A stretch of DNA of 64,000 nt from Enoplolaimus lenunculus (Eukaryota; Nematoda; Enoplea; Enoplida; Thoracostomopsidae): assembly GCA_030248215.1 (NCBI GenBank), contig JASANG010000896.1:1-64000 (forward strand), written 5' to 3'. Shown here piece by piece: positions 47,960 to 59,447 of the stretch (the first letter of the stretch is position 1; the number at the start of each line of letters is the position of its first letter). The notes beneath the pieces were generated by a model that saw nothing but the letters and a program-made list of their open reading frames with translations, had not been told where the DNA came from and did not search any database. A program made the translations under genes and the position numbers.

Positions 47960-50900
47960 TCAAAATTTACGCCCTCTCAACAAATCAAAATAATTTTTAC
48001 CTGATTGTAGTTGTTGTTGTTGTGCTTGCTGTTGCAACGCAATACTTTGAATTCGACTCATAATACTGTGGGCAACGCGCATTATTTCTGTCGGTGTTTT
48101 ACTTTGACCTTGAAATATTGTGCGTAATAAAAACTCTAACAATAATAATAAATTGAAAAACAAAGCATTTCCAGATTTAATAACGCCACCTACTGTAGTG
48201 ACCCGAATAAGAGGGGGACTGATATTTATTTGGCCTCTCCAGAGGGTACCCCCTTGTTATTCGGTTACGGACTGTTATTTATTTTTAAGCCACGCTCCGC
48301 CGCCCTTTGTTACTGATATATATCTGGTACTGCAATTATCCGCTGAATTAAACGCTATTTGCCTTGTGTCAATAGCTTGAGCGATAATACAAGGTCATAC
48401 ATAGGAATGTACTTTCAAAATTAAAGTACGCTTTAAAGTTTAAAACTAAAATTATTTGGTGCTGGAGTCATTTATGCGCTACAATTAGAGTTCATTGACA
48501 TTTATGGACTCTAATTAAGGTTTAGGGACTCTATTCGCTTACAGACTCTTATTAGGGATACGGACTCCTATTGATTGGGACTCAAAATGGGGACCCCCCT
48601 CTTATTCGGGTCAATACAGTAGTTGATAAACGTGCAACGAAGTGAGCTAGAAAGAGATAACAAGAGTGGCAAAATTCAGTTGTGCAGCAACAGTTGAGAA
48701 CGCACAACCTATGTACAATGTTCCCTTAAAACACCAACTATATTTCCATCAGAACCCTAAACCCCATCCTAAACCAAAGTTCGACATATGGTGATAGGCC
48801 TTGTGCTTTTCAAGCCAGCAGATGTTGAGCTTCTAACTCAACAAAAGGTGCTCAACTTCAATTTTTCCGCCAACAGAGTTTTTGTCTCTCCCACAATCGG
48901 TATTTTCTCTCCCTTCTATGTTGATCATTGTTAAACCTTAAAAATATAAATTTTTAAGCGTCAAGCACGCTTCTATGTATAATTTCTAGACTGTAATGGA
49001 TTAGCGTGTAAACTGTGTTTACATGTTATATTTAAGCGACTAGGCATGGTTAATGCCATTTTCCTTTAAAACGGCAATTTTTCGGTAAAAATCCCCACTC
49101 AAGACGTTTACTCCGGGTTGAAAACCCATATCGCTAATTGGTGATAGGCGCTATACGCATTTGAGAGCTGCTCTTTCGCGGTTCCAACATCCACCATACA
49201 TCTTTCAACCAAATGTGGTTTTGATATTCAAAAATTCATACATTCTGCATCTCAAACAACTTATAAACACTTTTATCTTAGAGTTTATGTTTCAAAATCA
49301 AGGTTCGGATTGGGATTATGGCAAAATTGCAGCGGTTTCGAAATAGCAGTGGTTTCGGAATCGGATTGGAAATCAGTCAAATTGTGGGTTTGGTGCAACG
49401 CTGTGTTACCGTGCCAGCTCAGTTCACTTACAGTTTGTTTTGATTTGTTCCTTGTTGATGTTCAAAAATGGATTGCGCGCATTACGGCGTGTATTCAGCA
49501 ACCGCTTGGGCGCTAAGCGACGCGCAACTCGTGTCAAAAACGTCGTATGTAAATAGAATGGTTGTCGAGGGACTTTCGGACCGTTTCGAATTGCCGGGCC
49601 GCCTGGGTTTGTAGCGGTGCTTTGAAGATCATTAACGGCTGTTGCAGCCGTCATAGATATTAGCGAAGGAGAATTTCCAAAAGCCGCGTTTAGAGAGTCT
49701 ACAAATAAACAATTAAATGAATTAAACAAACAAACAAACAAACAAACAAACAAACAAACAAACAAACAAACAAACAAACAAACAAACATACAAACAATCA
49801 AACAAACAAAGGAACAACAGAACACAAGCAAACAATCTATTTAACATGACCGTTGTTTCACGGTTCCATCAACGAATCCTACGTGCTCACTATAATATAA
49901 TAAACGAAAGTCAACAATAGAGCCATCGAACACAATAACCATACATACCTGACATCCCTGCCGCCGACGCATTATTGCTGCCACCAGTTACGTTTTGAAC
50001 ACCAGTGACCCCAGTGGCAGTGGCAGCAGCATGCTCGATAGTAACATGCCGGGCTAACTGTTGTCGAGTCCTAAATTCACGCCGGCAGTTATCTAGAGTG
50101 CAGCGCAACACAGGGCCATTGCCGCCGTTTCCACCCACACTGCAGCCACCGCCGCTAATCCCAGTTGCTGTCGTCAGCGCGGTCGCCGGCGTCGAATGAT
50201 GCGTTAGTTTATGGGCAGCAAGTTTGTCTGTTTAATAAAACAATGTCATCAGCATTATAGCAAATGTATCGTATAGGGGCGCAACAGTAATAGTTGCCTT
50301 AGCATAATCCAAAGACTAAGCGCACGGATAAGTCTAAAATTAAGATTAAGCTTACGCAAAATATAATATCTCAATTCTCAGTCTCAAAACATGGTCTTAA
50401 TCTGAGCATCAGTCTCAACTTCGAAACCGATTGAATTATTGAAATTCTAACCGGAGCCATAATTCCGCTTGCATAGTTTGTTCCATCCACAGTGGGTACG
50501 TCTATCCGGTTAAGTCAGTGTTCACTAATCCTGAGTTGTGACCGGGCCATGGCCATAATCAACCGAACAATATTTGGCAGGGCCCTTACGGACTTCTTCA
50601 CCCCCTGCTGGCCGATATATTTTCTACATTTAACGAATTCTGTTACGAAAATTTTCATTTCCTGGTTGTGGAGATTTCCAGGAGTGATCTACGAGCGTCT
50701 TCGCATAACTGACCAAACTGTACACAGTGTCCCCAATTGCCTACGGGGCCCATTTCGGGCATTCGTTCATAAGTGTTTTTAAACCCTTACCAAAACTATC
50801 AAACACTTTTCGACACTCAGCACATTTAAGCTGGTCATCATTATTTGCCATCGCAACTCCAGGTGTGCCCGCTAAATTAGCGACGGATGTTCTGTTTGTA

Positions 50901-53900
50901 TTTTGTTGCTGATCATCGTTGTCTAATCTATTCAAACCTAAGGCGCCCATTTTGTCGTAAGTGTCTGGAATATTATTATATGGAATAAATCGATGATTTT
51001 GTGTTATCGAACACAACATTTCCAGAAATCAATTTAGGCCCTCGACTAGAAATTGTTATTACAGGGAACAGAGATTTGTAGATCCCGAGTGGATATGAAA
51101 TATTTTCCAAACAAGATTCTTTTAACGCAGTCGGTAGAAGTTTAGCCATGGGATTTGGGTGCAGGGATGGGCGCTCTCAGTCAAAACAGCGAGACCGAGA
51201 CCAAAACTACCGAGCAAGGCCGAGACTTTTGGATTCGGTTTCGGTCAATTTTTAACCGTTACCGAAAATAAAAGTAAGATTTTTTAACAAAACTTTTGAA
51301 TATTTTTATCTGCTTTGAATTGCCGCTTCATACAATTAAACTAATATCGCCGCCAAAATTTATTTTTTTATTTTATTTCTCACTTGGCTACTGTCGCCAT
51401 ACCCTTCGAACAGGCTCGGGACAAATGCCACTGTCTTAAAACACCCTCGGTACAATCCATAATTCAGAGATATGGTGTTGTTTTTGCTCCTGGGCAAACC
51501 AGTTAGACAGGAAAATTTTTTAACATAGCGTGACGTTATAAATGCAGATCACCCATTATTTTTAAACGATACTTTAAATGTTTTAAACGCGAAAATGCAA
51601 CTATTTGTGCTTTGTCACATTAAATTCAAAGTGTTTTAGGTTTCCTTTCAAAAATAGAATTTTGGGTAACCGGAGTGGTCATTCTGTTTCACAAATCGCT
51701 GTATAACCAGGGCCGTGCTCCACAATCGTTCGCTGTCTGTGTTAGTAGGCGAAATGCGCAAGTGCTTCCGGGCCAAAGGTGCGACCCAAAGAAAAATTGT
51801 CGCCTTTTCACCTCTTCGGTCTCGGTGTGCCAACAACCGAAACTAAACAAAAGCGAGACCGAGACCGTTCATCCCTGTTGGGGAGCCAATATTTCGCTTA
51901 TTAGCTCAAGAATAATTCATCTAGCGAGCAAGGGCTTAACCAGAAAGGTTAGTAGTCAATATCCTGAACGGAGCTGAGCTGTACACTGCGCTTACCCATT
52001 TTGTGTGGAATTTGTAGGCCACCAAACTTTTTCCAATACGTCCAACAATCATGACACAGCCGATAATGGAATTGCAACGGACCCCACATGTACCATTGAC
52101 TTGATTTATCGCCTGCAACAACAACAACAACAATCAGAACAACAACCCTACATAAACGCTAGTGGGCGGGCAAGTCAATTCAGGATGGTGAAAAACAATC
52201 GAGATATCAGTAATTTAAGTTAAAAAATTCCTTTAAAATCAACTCCAAATAACAAATTATTGTTTTCAATTGAAGTTATAAAAATAAATTGTTACGTAAA
52301 CAGACTAAATATAATCGAATACCTTGACAGCCTTCGCACTGTTTACCGCATGATATTAACTGCCCGGGAGGATTTGCTGGATTCATCGCCGCTGGATTCG
52401 GCTTGTTGTACGTTGGAATATAAACCTGAAAAAGAAACAGTAACAGCCAAATGTAGCATTTGCAGAATAAACCGAGGGAATGGTGTAAATTTGGATTCAA
52501 CCCCAAATAGAGTGCTTTCGCATATTCAAAGTTAAACACACAAAAACTAACCTGTTTGAGGCGATTTTCGGCTTCAAGTGCTTTGAACCGTTTCTGATGA
52601 ATATAACGATCGGTGGTTTTCCACATGTAATAATACTCAACAATGTCACGTAGTGCTTTCCATGGCAGCTTAAATAATACAATAATGCTACAAAGTACAA
52701 ATACCATTAGACACATATACCTTAATAAATCTACGCGTAAGGTTAACTCTAAGCCTGTTAAACTGACTATTTGACGCCCTTCCAGGAAATTCAAGGTATT
52801 TTTGATGCGTATTTAAAATATAACGCGAGTCAATTGCCCAAGCAACGCACCTAAAATGACTATAAATTTAACTCACGAAATCTTGTCGAATGTCGTTAAA
52901 GTCTTTTCCGTATTTTTCAAGCGCTTCTTCAAAGAGCACCGCTTCTGCAGCGGACCATTCTTCGAGCTGATCTCTAAAACAAGCAAACAAACTTTTCCAA
53001 ACATTGGCCAACGGATAGATGAGGGCCGTACCCGTGTATAATACGTATTAAGCTTACTTTAAGCCAAAACATAGTCTAAAGCTTAAGCTTAACTCCCGTA
53101 GAAAATTGTCCGGTCACCATATATACACAGGCCATTACATTTAGCTATATTATTTTGTCACTACATTTTGATGGTAACTTTTCTGAATTTATTGTAAATA
53201 TATTATGCACATGTCGTCTTTTGATATAACAAAATTTAAGTCTGAATATTAAATTCCGAATCACAGAAAATGTCTGACACTCGCAGCCTCAGTCTCTGTT
53301 TTTAAAAATTGACTTGTTCCACAATATCAAAACTTTGAGTCGCTATATAAACAAAAACAATAATATTGCGACCTGCACAACAACGGTCCACCAAGCGCAA
53401 TAGTGCGATGTCCAGTTGTTTTGTCGACATTCAACGGATACGAATTGCGATCAGGAGGTGGAACAAGGAAACACATTGCTTTGCCAAGATCATAATCAGC
53501 TTGATGTAGTAATGATAGGGCATGGAACTGGAAAAGGTAATGCAAAGATACGCACACGTGTATCGGGAGCACATTAGGAGTGCAATGTTTCTCTGTTTAA
53601 GACTCAGCATGAATCTACGCCTAGACTCAATTTGAATCTAAGCCAAAGCCTAAAACAGTGAAAGTACTCTTAGACGAACATGAGAGAAATACATACACGT
53701 TTGTTCGAAGACTGTTCTTATTCATGGACTTAAAAAGGTTATTATGAGGGTGGTTAACACGTGTCCAATCTCAAAATTGTCATACGTTAACCATACCATA
53801 ACGCAAAAATTGCGTTAACCGTAACCTAACACATGCTACCAAATGCTCTGCGACTCGTATTGGGATAGGGCTGTGGCACGTGTTCGGGTGGGGTACTACA

Positions 53901-56900
53901 GTAGGGTTAACTCATGGCAATTTTGAAAATTAACACGTGTTAACCCTACCCTGTCTTATAGTGTGTTTTCGGTGGCAAAACGAAATTTTTTGTTGCGAAC
54001 GATGCATTACTAGTGACAGGCAATTTACTAAATATAAAGGTATATCGTGTTTTACAAACTAACAAGACTACCGAACCGTAACACAACATTGTGCTTCCAA
54101 CTCCAGTTGTAAGCATGACAATAATTAGCTAAAACATTCCACCTTGATCTGCCGAATCTAAAAAACTCACTAGCGTAACATCACGTGATGCAGCAGCGGC
54201 ACTCATATGCAGGCTTGGTTGTTTGGCAGCGCTACTACTATCAAGAGCTCTTGAGAACGTTCCAACTGATCTGAAATAAATAACAAAATTGATTCAAACA
54301 AAACTTATATTTTTAAAAACTGGGATCTCCCACCACCTATGCTAACCAGTAATATTTATTGGTACCTTGCTACAATAAGAAATTGGTCAATTTGTCGTTC
54401 GGTGAGAGCTTCGACCGGATGAAAGACACACGTCTCCAGCGGTTGACCTTCCCGATCTCCGCAACGCTCATCTAAAATAAATACACAAAATATCAAATCA
54501 TAACCGGAAATACGGCTTACATAATCAAAAATTGACCGCACATCTACAACAGTCGGACAGCAGGGAAATCAATAGAACAACTTTAACTATTTAATAGGTA
54601 TTGGTCTGGTTTCTGAAATCTTACTTTAGTATTTATTTAACCTCTACATACGTAATTACTAAGTTACCGACGCAAGTAAACTAAACGCCAATTGGAAACC
54701 ATTATCACCAGTCCCAGTGGGGTGGAAAGCACTTTCATACATTTTACGTGAAAAAACCAAAAATATTAGCAACATCATTGATCGGTTTTGAATGTTTATA
54801 AACAAATTATTTCGATTCCTCGCATTCAAAAACCCTTTAGTGTCGCAATTAAATTGCTTGCAGCTTTAACAATCAGTGAAATATTTTAAAGGTCATAGTT
54901 AAGGCTTAACAATTAAGCTAATATATGCAATATAGGTTTAGGCGATCTATAAATTTATTCAGCTGCTTCGCTCTCAAACACGTTTGAATACTGAATTTAA
55001 ATTGCTTCTAGCGCTAGTAATTATTAGTGAAATAATAAAGAAGCAATAATTTATGATTAACCAATTCAGCTAATATGCAAATTAGTTATTTGCTAACTAT
55101 CTGACACAATTATAGTTTTGCCAATTTCAGTTAGACCAAGGTTCGTATGCCCGAGCTGTTAATTTGTAATAAATATCAAAACAATTAATCAGCGACATGA
55201 ATATGTTTACTTAACTAAAGTAAGCTTTTAAAGGCGTTAAAACAGTTTAGTAATTACTTAGCAAGTATTTAAGTACTAAGTCGTACTTAAGTATTGTTTC
55301 AGAAACCCAACCAATAGCATAAAAACCAAACATGTGGTTTAGTACTTAAGCAGGGCTCCAGAAACCGAACCAACAGCTATAAAAACTAAGCATGTGGTAG
55401 CAGATTCCGTACCCGAGACTTACCAAGACTGAGCAAACGTGGAATGCTCGCTTGAAACTTATCACCAATCCGAATTTCGCCTTTGTCCGCGAGAAGCGTT
55501 CGCTGCTGAGGATCGTATACCAGAGAGTAGAAAAAGCAATCCTGAGCACCAAAGAGGGAAAATAATTATTTGTAGCACTAGACTTGTGTGTCCACAAACT
55601 GGTAACAGTATTATTACATCTGCATCCAAAAAAACTTATTACAAACCGAAGTACTTACAGAATTCAAGATTATTAGCTTTTTCTATTTAGATCAAATACC
55701 GCGATATTACAACAAGAAGCATATAAGTACCTGACCATTCACGTATCGACACTAACTGTTTCACATTACGCTATCTAACAAACTACGTATGTCATGCGTT
55801 AAACCAATGCATTTCAACTACATTTTAAAGCTACAAATTACGCTAAAAATGCAAAAATTTTCCAATCAGTTATACGTGTGCCCGCCAGGCGCCACCAAGT
55901 TATTGTAGACCTGTTTAATTAATAAAACACCTGACAGCTTGTTATCAAAAACATTCGACTAAAGACATAGGTTAAAGTCTGTTACATTTCCACAAATTTC
56001 ACATAGGAAACACCACAACCTAAACCCGTCATTAAAAATTAGACTCAGTCCCTATTCATACGCGCAAGTTCTTGTACCTGATGTTGTTGGTGCAAAAACT
56101 TGCATGTGTGAACACAGGGCTATATATACCTGTTTGCTCAAATAACTATCAGGCGTTTCCATTTCGTTCAGCAGCGTCACCGAACACTTGCCGCGGATAT
56201 GCGTCGCAGGCAGTGTTTCAATCTGACGCGACAGAAACAGCTCGCGATGTCGAAGCCGGTGGCGAGACGCGTCATCCAGGGTTTCCATGCCGACCAATCC
56301 AATAGTCGGGCCACCGCCAACGCCATTAACACTCGAAGATAAAGGAGGCGATGGCGTTGACTGTTGCCGGCCAGCGTCAGCAGTACTGTTAGCCGCAGTC
56401 ACACCGTTAGCAGCTACAGTCGTAGGGGCTGACGGAGAGCTATCACTACGCGATTTACTATCGCTAGCTTTACTACTAATACCACTAGCGTTGATACCAC
56501 AATTATTTTTGTTTTCTTCATCTACTGTTGCATCATCCTCACATACTGAAGCTCCTATTTTGCCAGATTTATCTTCTTCAGTCGCATTCTGTTGTTCACT
56601 CTCACCGTTGGCCATCCCTGATAACTGTTCACTAGCAATACAGCTTCCCTCATGCGGCTCAGATTTTGTCTGTTCATTGCTGCCCTTGTTTTTAGACACA
56701 TCTCTCTCATACTCACCCTGACTTGTATCACCATTTTTTGTACATGCTTCTACGGCGCTACACTGCTCAGTTTGAGGCGTATCCTTACGTTCCTCACTAC
56801 CCGAACCACATTTTCCATCAGACCCGGATTTATGAACAGCAGCGGCGCCACCGCTGTCATCGTCAAATTTATCAGGCTTTGTTGACCCAGACGCTACATA

Positions 56901-59408
56901 ATTTTCATCACAATCTTTATCAGTCGGAGAGGAATCCTGTGAGCGCTGTTGTTCTCTTTTCGCTGCTGCTTCTGCCGCCGCTTTTTCTTTTGAAACTAAA
57001 AATACAACAGTTGTTACTTAGTGCTGCCATTTCAATAAGCTGCTGGAATAATGTAATTATATGGGCTTGCCACTTGGGAGACAGGAAAAGTGAGGGGATC
57101 TACAGACCGGAAGGCTTAGGGTTTGTGATCAGGTCCTTATAGTTATGAGCCATCTAGACAACACCGCATAAAAGTAAAAAAATTAATACTCCAAGCCATC
57201 ACAACATTGACACACAGAGCCGTGCGAGTCTGATTTAGAACAAAGACCAAAATTCGGTCTCGGTCGTGGTTAATTTTGAACTGTACAATTTCTTGACATT
57301 CACAAACCCACTTTTCTTCAAAGTTTTTAACATCTATTTGCATTTCCCACTGTTCCGGTAACGCGACCGTCGATATCTTTCGGTGAGCGCTGTTTGTGCC
57401 CATCGGATAATTCTTCCACCAATTTTAAGTCACAAACAAGTTTAATTTTTAATACGCCAATTACATTTCGCCATTTAAAAACTTAGCGAGATTCAAAAAG
57501 AACCCTGATGGGGAGATTTACTTTGATGGCGGTCAGCCAGCTGAAGTAACGTCGGCGAAATGTCCCGTCGTCGGTAGAAGCACATCACCTTTGCCTCAAC
57601 ACTTCCGTTTTGAGTCTGAAAAAACCCAAACCACAACACAACAAATAACTAATCAGTTCTACAAAATATACCTGGCTAGAGATTTGGTAACCCGCCTAAT
57701 CAAAACAGCTAAAATATTAGAATAATTTACATAAATTATAGACCGATGTACACAGCTCTGTAACACTATCTAGCAGGGTGGCAACAAAGGTTCGAATACG
57801 GACTCGGCAAAAAATTTGTGTTTCGGATACGGATTCGGATGTGAAAAGTCGAACCCAAAAGCCGAATCCATCAATGTTCGGCAATATTGCGTTTTTCAGT
57901 TCTAAACAATAAAAATTTTAAATAACTTGTTATATTAATAAAAAAATTTTCTTTCAGGTCACAAATCTCAAAATTGACGCCGGGCACGTGATATATTAAC
58001 GTTTAAAAGTTATGCGGGCGGCATTGCGTTGATTTTCTGAAACAAATTACGGAAATAACTGAAAACTGCAACATGCAGGATTCGGATTCGGATTCGGCCA
58101 AATCGTGGATTCGGTCCCACCGTGCTATTGAAATTTGAAACCAGTATTTTCAATATTCGAGTTAAAAATAAAAAACTTAAGCAGTGTACGCTGTAACGAA
58201 ACAGGCAGAATTAGCGCGAAAGCGTTTCGCCAAATAACTTTCTGTTCTTGAACTACATCACTGCTCAGTCTATGATTATTTTAAGTCGACTATCTGTGTA
58301 CCTTGTTCAGTTCCTCAATCCGGCGAATCTGATATGGTGCTGTTGAAGATATTTCAAAGTATACATAGTCTAAAACAAAACAACTATTATTTATTAAACA
58401 AGGTACATAAACTAAACAAAATTTTCGAAAATTAAAAAAAACCCTTCAAGTAACAAAATTTCAGCGCTACATGACACTAGTCTATGTGACTGTGCGGCTC
58501 TTGGGAACTTTCTTCCATCCACATTAAACCTTAGGCTTAGGAAAACGCTTACCTATGCTTAAGACTTTGCGTACTACGAATAAGCCCAATCCTAACGACC
58601 TACGCCTTAACCTTAAATATGGGACAAGTGAACAAGAACCCATTAAGCTATATAGTATGTAGATAAGCCCACGACCCGAGATTTTTGTTAGGAAAACAAA
58701 TCGCACACAATAACGATAGACGACTAAAAATCCAGCTCCGAAACTTCTTAAACACTCGAAATTTACCTAAAATATGAAATGAATGCAAAAATTTAAATTG
58801 AAGTTAGAGTTGCCAAAGAGTCAGGATTTTTTCCGAGGCCGGTACCAACCGGGGTTAAGTTTGAACTCGTAAAGAAAACTGTCAACTTGAGCAACGATAT
58901 GTATAATACGTATATGGCGGCTAATCGTGGGAAAATAAACAATTCATATATTGTGTAGTGTGTACACCAAACTCTGAAATGAACAAGTTGGCGATGATTT
59001 TTGTACTGTAAAAGCTAATCTACAATCAATTACTGATAAGTTAACTCATCGCAAGCATTTACTTTATAAATACAGAATTTTTATGCAACGTATCATAACA
59101 AGTAAGATTACAATTAAAATTTCAAAATTCCGATTCCGATTGATTGTGCAATCGGAATCGGAACTCGTTTTGAATCGGAATCGCAATCGGAATTCCGGTT
59201 GCACCCTCTCAACCGTATTGCGCCTGTAAAAATAATTAAATCTGATTACTTTACACAGGGTCAACAGCAGTTTATCCGAAACTAAACTGGTATTAAATAT
59301 AGTACATTGGCCTAGGCCAATTAGTACGTAATTGCCTGAATAGCAGATTAGCCTACGACATGGAAAACTATCCAACCTACCTCCAATTTTGTACATATTC
59401 GCCGTCAT
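47960..59408 (-). CDS. lin-40: MTA/LIN-40-type NuRD chromatin protein (BAH-ELM2-SANT-GATA)
   Basis: Sixteen exons on the minus strand: 59381-59408, 58302-58369, 57522-57615, 56130-56995, 55424-55541, 54366-54471, 54171-54270, 53373-53527, 52877-52973, 52552-52668, 52323-52425, 51996-52112, 50791-50964, 49949-50227, 49432-49698 and 47960-48108. All junctions are in frame, giving 945 residues. The family acts in the Mi-2/NuRD histone deacetylase complex in the nucleus. BAH covers residues 1 to about 400 ([74 protein letters not shown]). ELM2 is about 380-500 ([20 protein letters not shown]). SANT is about 515-580 ([34 protein letters not shown]). The GATA finger is about 610-645 (CEGC...CHDC). 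Two C2H2 fingers are at 704-724 and 757-780. The MTA-specific [18 protein letters not shown] follows. BAH carries an extra 248-residue Ser/Glu/Asn-rich insert. The last exon may instead splice at 48001 (CAG|gtaaaa) into unseen exons, so the C-terminus is uncertain. Confidence 0.93.
48193..48619 (+). mobile_element. TA-type MITE (family A), best-preserved copy
   Basis: The left end CTGTAGTGACCCGAATAAGA and right end TCTTATTCGGGTCAATACAG form a terminal inverted repeat of about 26 bp, flanked by TA (48191-48192 and 48620-48621). It is 427 bp with no coding capacity. It lies in the last intron of the MTA gene. Confidence 0.88.
49725..49816 (+). repeat. (CAAA)n microsatellite
   Basis: About 22 nearly perfect CAAA units lie just upstream (on the minus strand) of the acceptor of MTA exon 15. 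There they read as a (TTTG)n pyrimidine-leaning tract 26 bp from the splice site. Confidence 0.9.
51162..51877. mobile_element. hAT-like element with CGAGAC iterations
   Basis: It starts CAGGGATGGGCGCTCTCAG and ends GAGACCGTTCATCCCTG. The flanks TTTGGGTG and TTGGGGAG match at six of eight positions. GAGACCGAGACC-type repeats lie inside both ends. It is 716 bp, has no recognised protein and lies in an MTA intron (between 50964 and 51996). Confidence 0.7.
53006..53133 (-). mobile_element. TTAGGC-type element (family C), degraded
   Basis: The left end is GGCCAACGGATAGATGAGGG followed by CCGTACC; the right end is TCCGGTCACCATATATACAC followed by AGGCC. The core has lost most telomere units (AAGCTTACTTTAAGCC, ATAGTCTAAAGCTTAAGC). 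The flanks CAAACATT and ATTACATT match at five of eight positions. It sits in an MTA intron, 33 bp upstream of the SANT exon acceptor. Confidence 0.55.
54770..55110 (-). repeat. Inverted copies of the vha-16 intron satellite repeat
   Basis: ATCGGTTTTGAATGTTTATA, GATTCCTCGCATTCAAAAAC and TTAGCTAATATGCAAATTAG-type text is the reverse complement of the repeats in vha-16 introns 4 and 7. About two units are present. It lies in an MTA intron (between 54471 and 55424). Confidence 0.6.
57774..58124. mobile_element. hAT-like element with GGATTC iterations
   Basis: It starts CAGGGTGGCAACAAAGGTTC and ends GATTCGGTCCCACCGTG. The flanks CTATCTAG and CTATTGAA match at five of eight positions. CGGATTCGGATTCGG repeats lie inside the right end and ATACGGACTCGG inside the left. 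It lies in MTA intron 2. Confidence 0.65.
59110..59212. mobile_element. hAT-like element fragment, palindromic CGGAAT repeats
   Basis: TTCCGATTCCGATTG pairs with CAATCGGAATCGGAA as a near-perfect palindrome. CGGAATTCCGGTTGCACCCT follows, matching the right end of the hAT-like group. The left end is missing. It lies in MTA intron 1. Confidence 0.5.
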
Positions 59409-59447
59409 TGTTGGTACTATCAAAATGTGAATGTTGAGAAAAAAGCT
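59409..59447 (-). promoter_or_regulatory. Possible trans-splice acceptor or leader of the MTA gene
   Basis: On the minus strand gtatttttag lies 37 nt upstream of the MTA start codon, with the leader CTTTTTCTCAACATTCACAT following. In nematodes such an acceptor directly upstream of the first codon is often where a spliced leader is added. It could equally join a 5' untranslated exon. Only the motif is seen. Confidence 0.3.

Noticed and set aside
50492-50782. 96-codon plus frame as a gene
   Set aside because: It lies antisense within the MTA gene intron and overlaps the 3' edge of a zinc-finger exon; no family, splice context or signal supports it.
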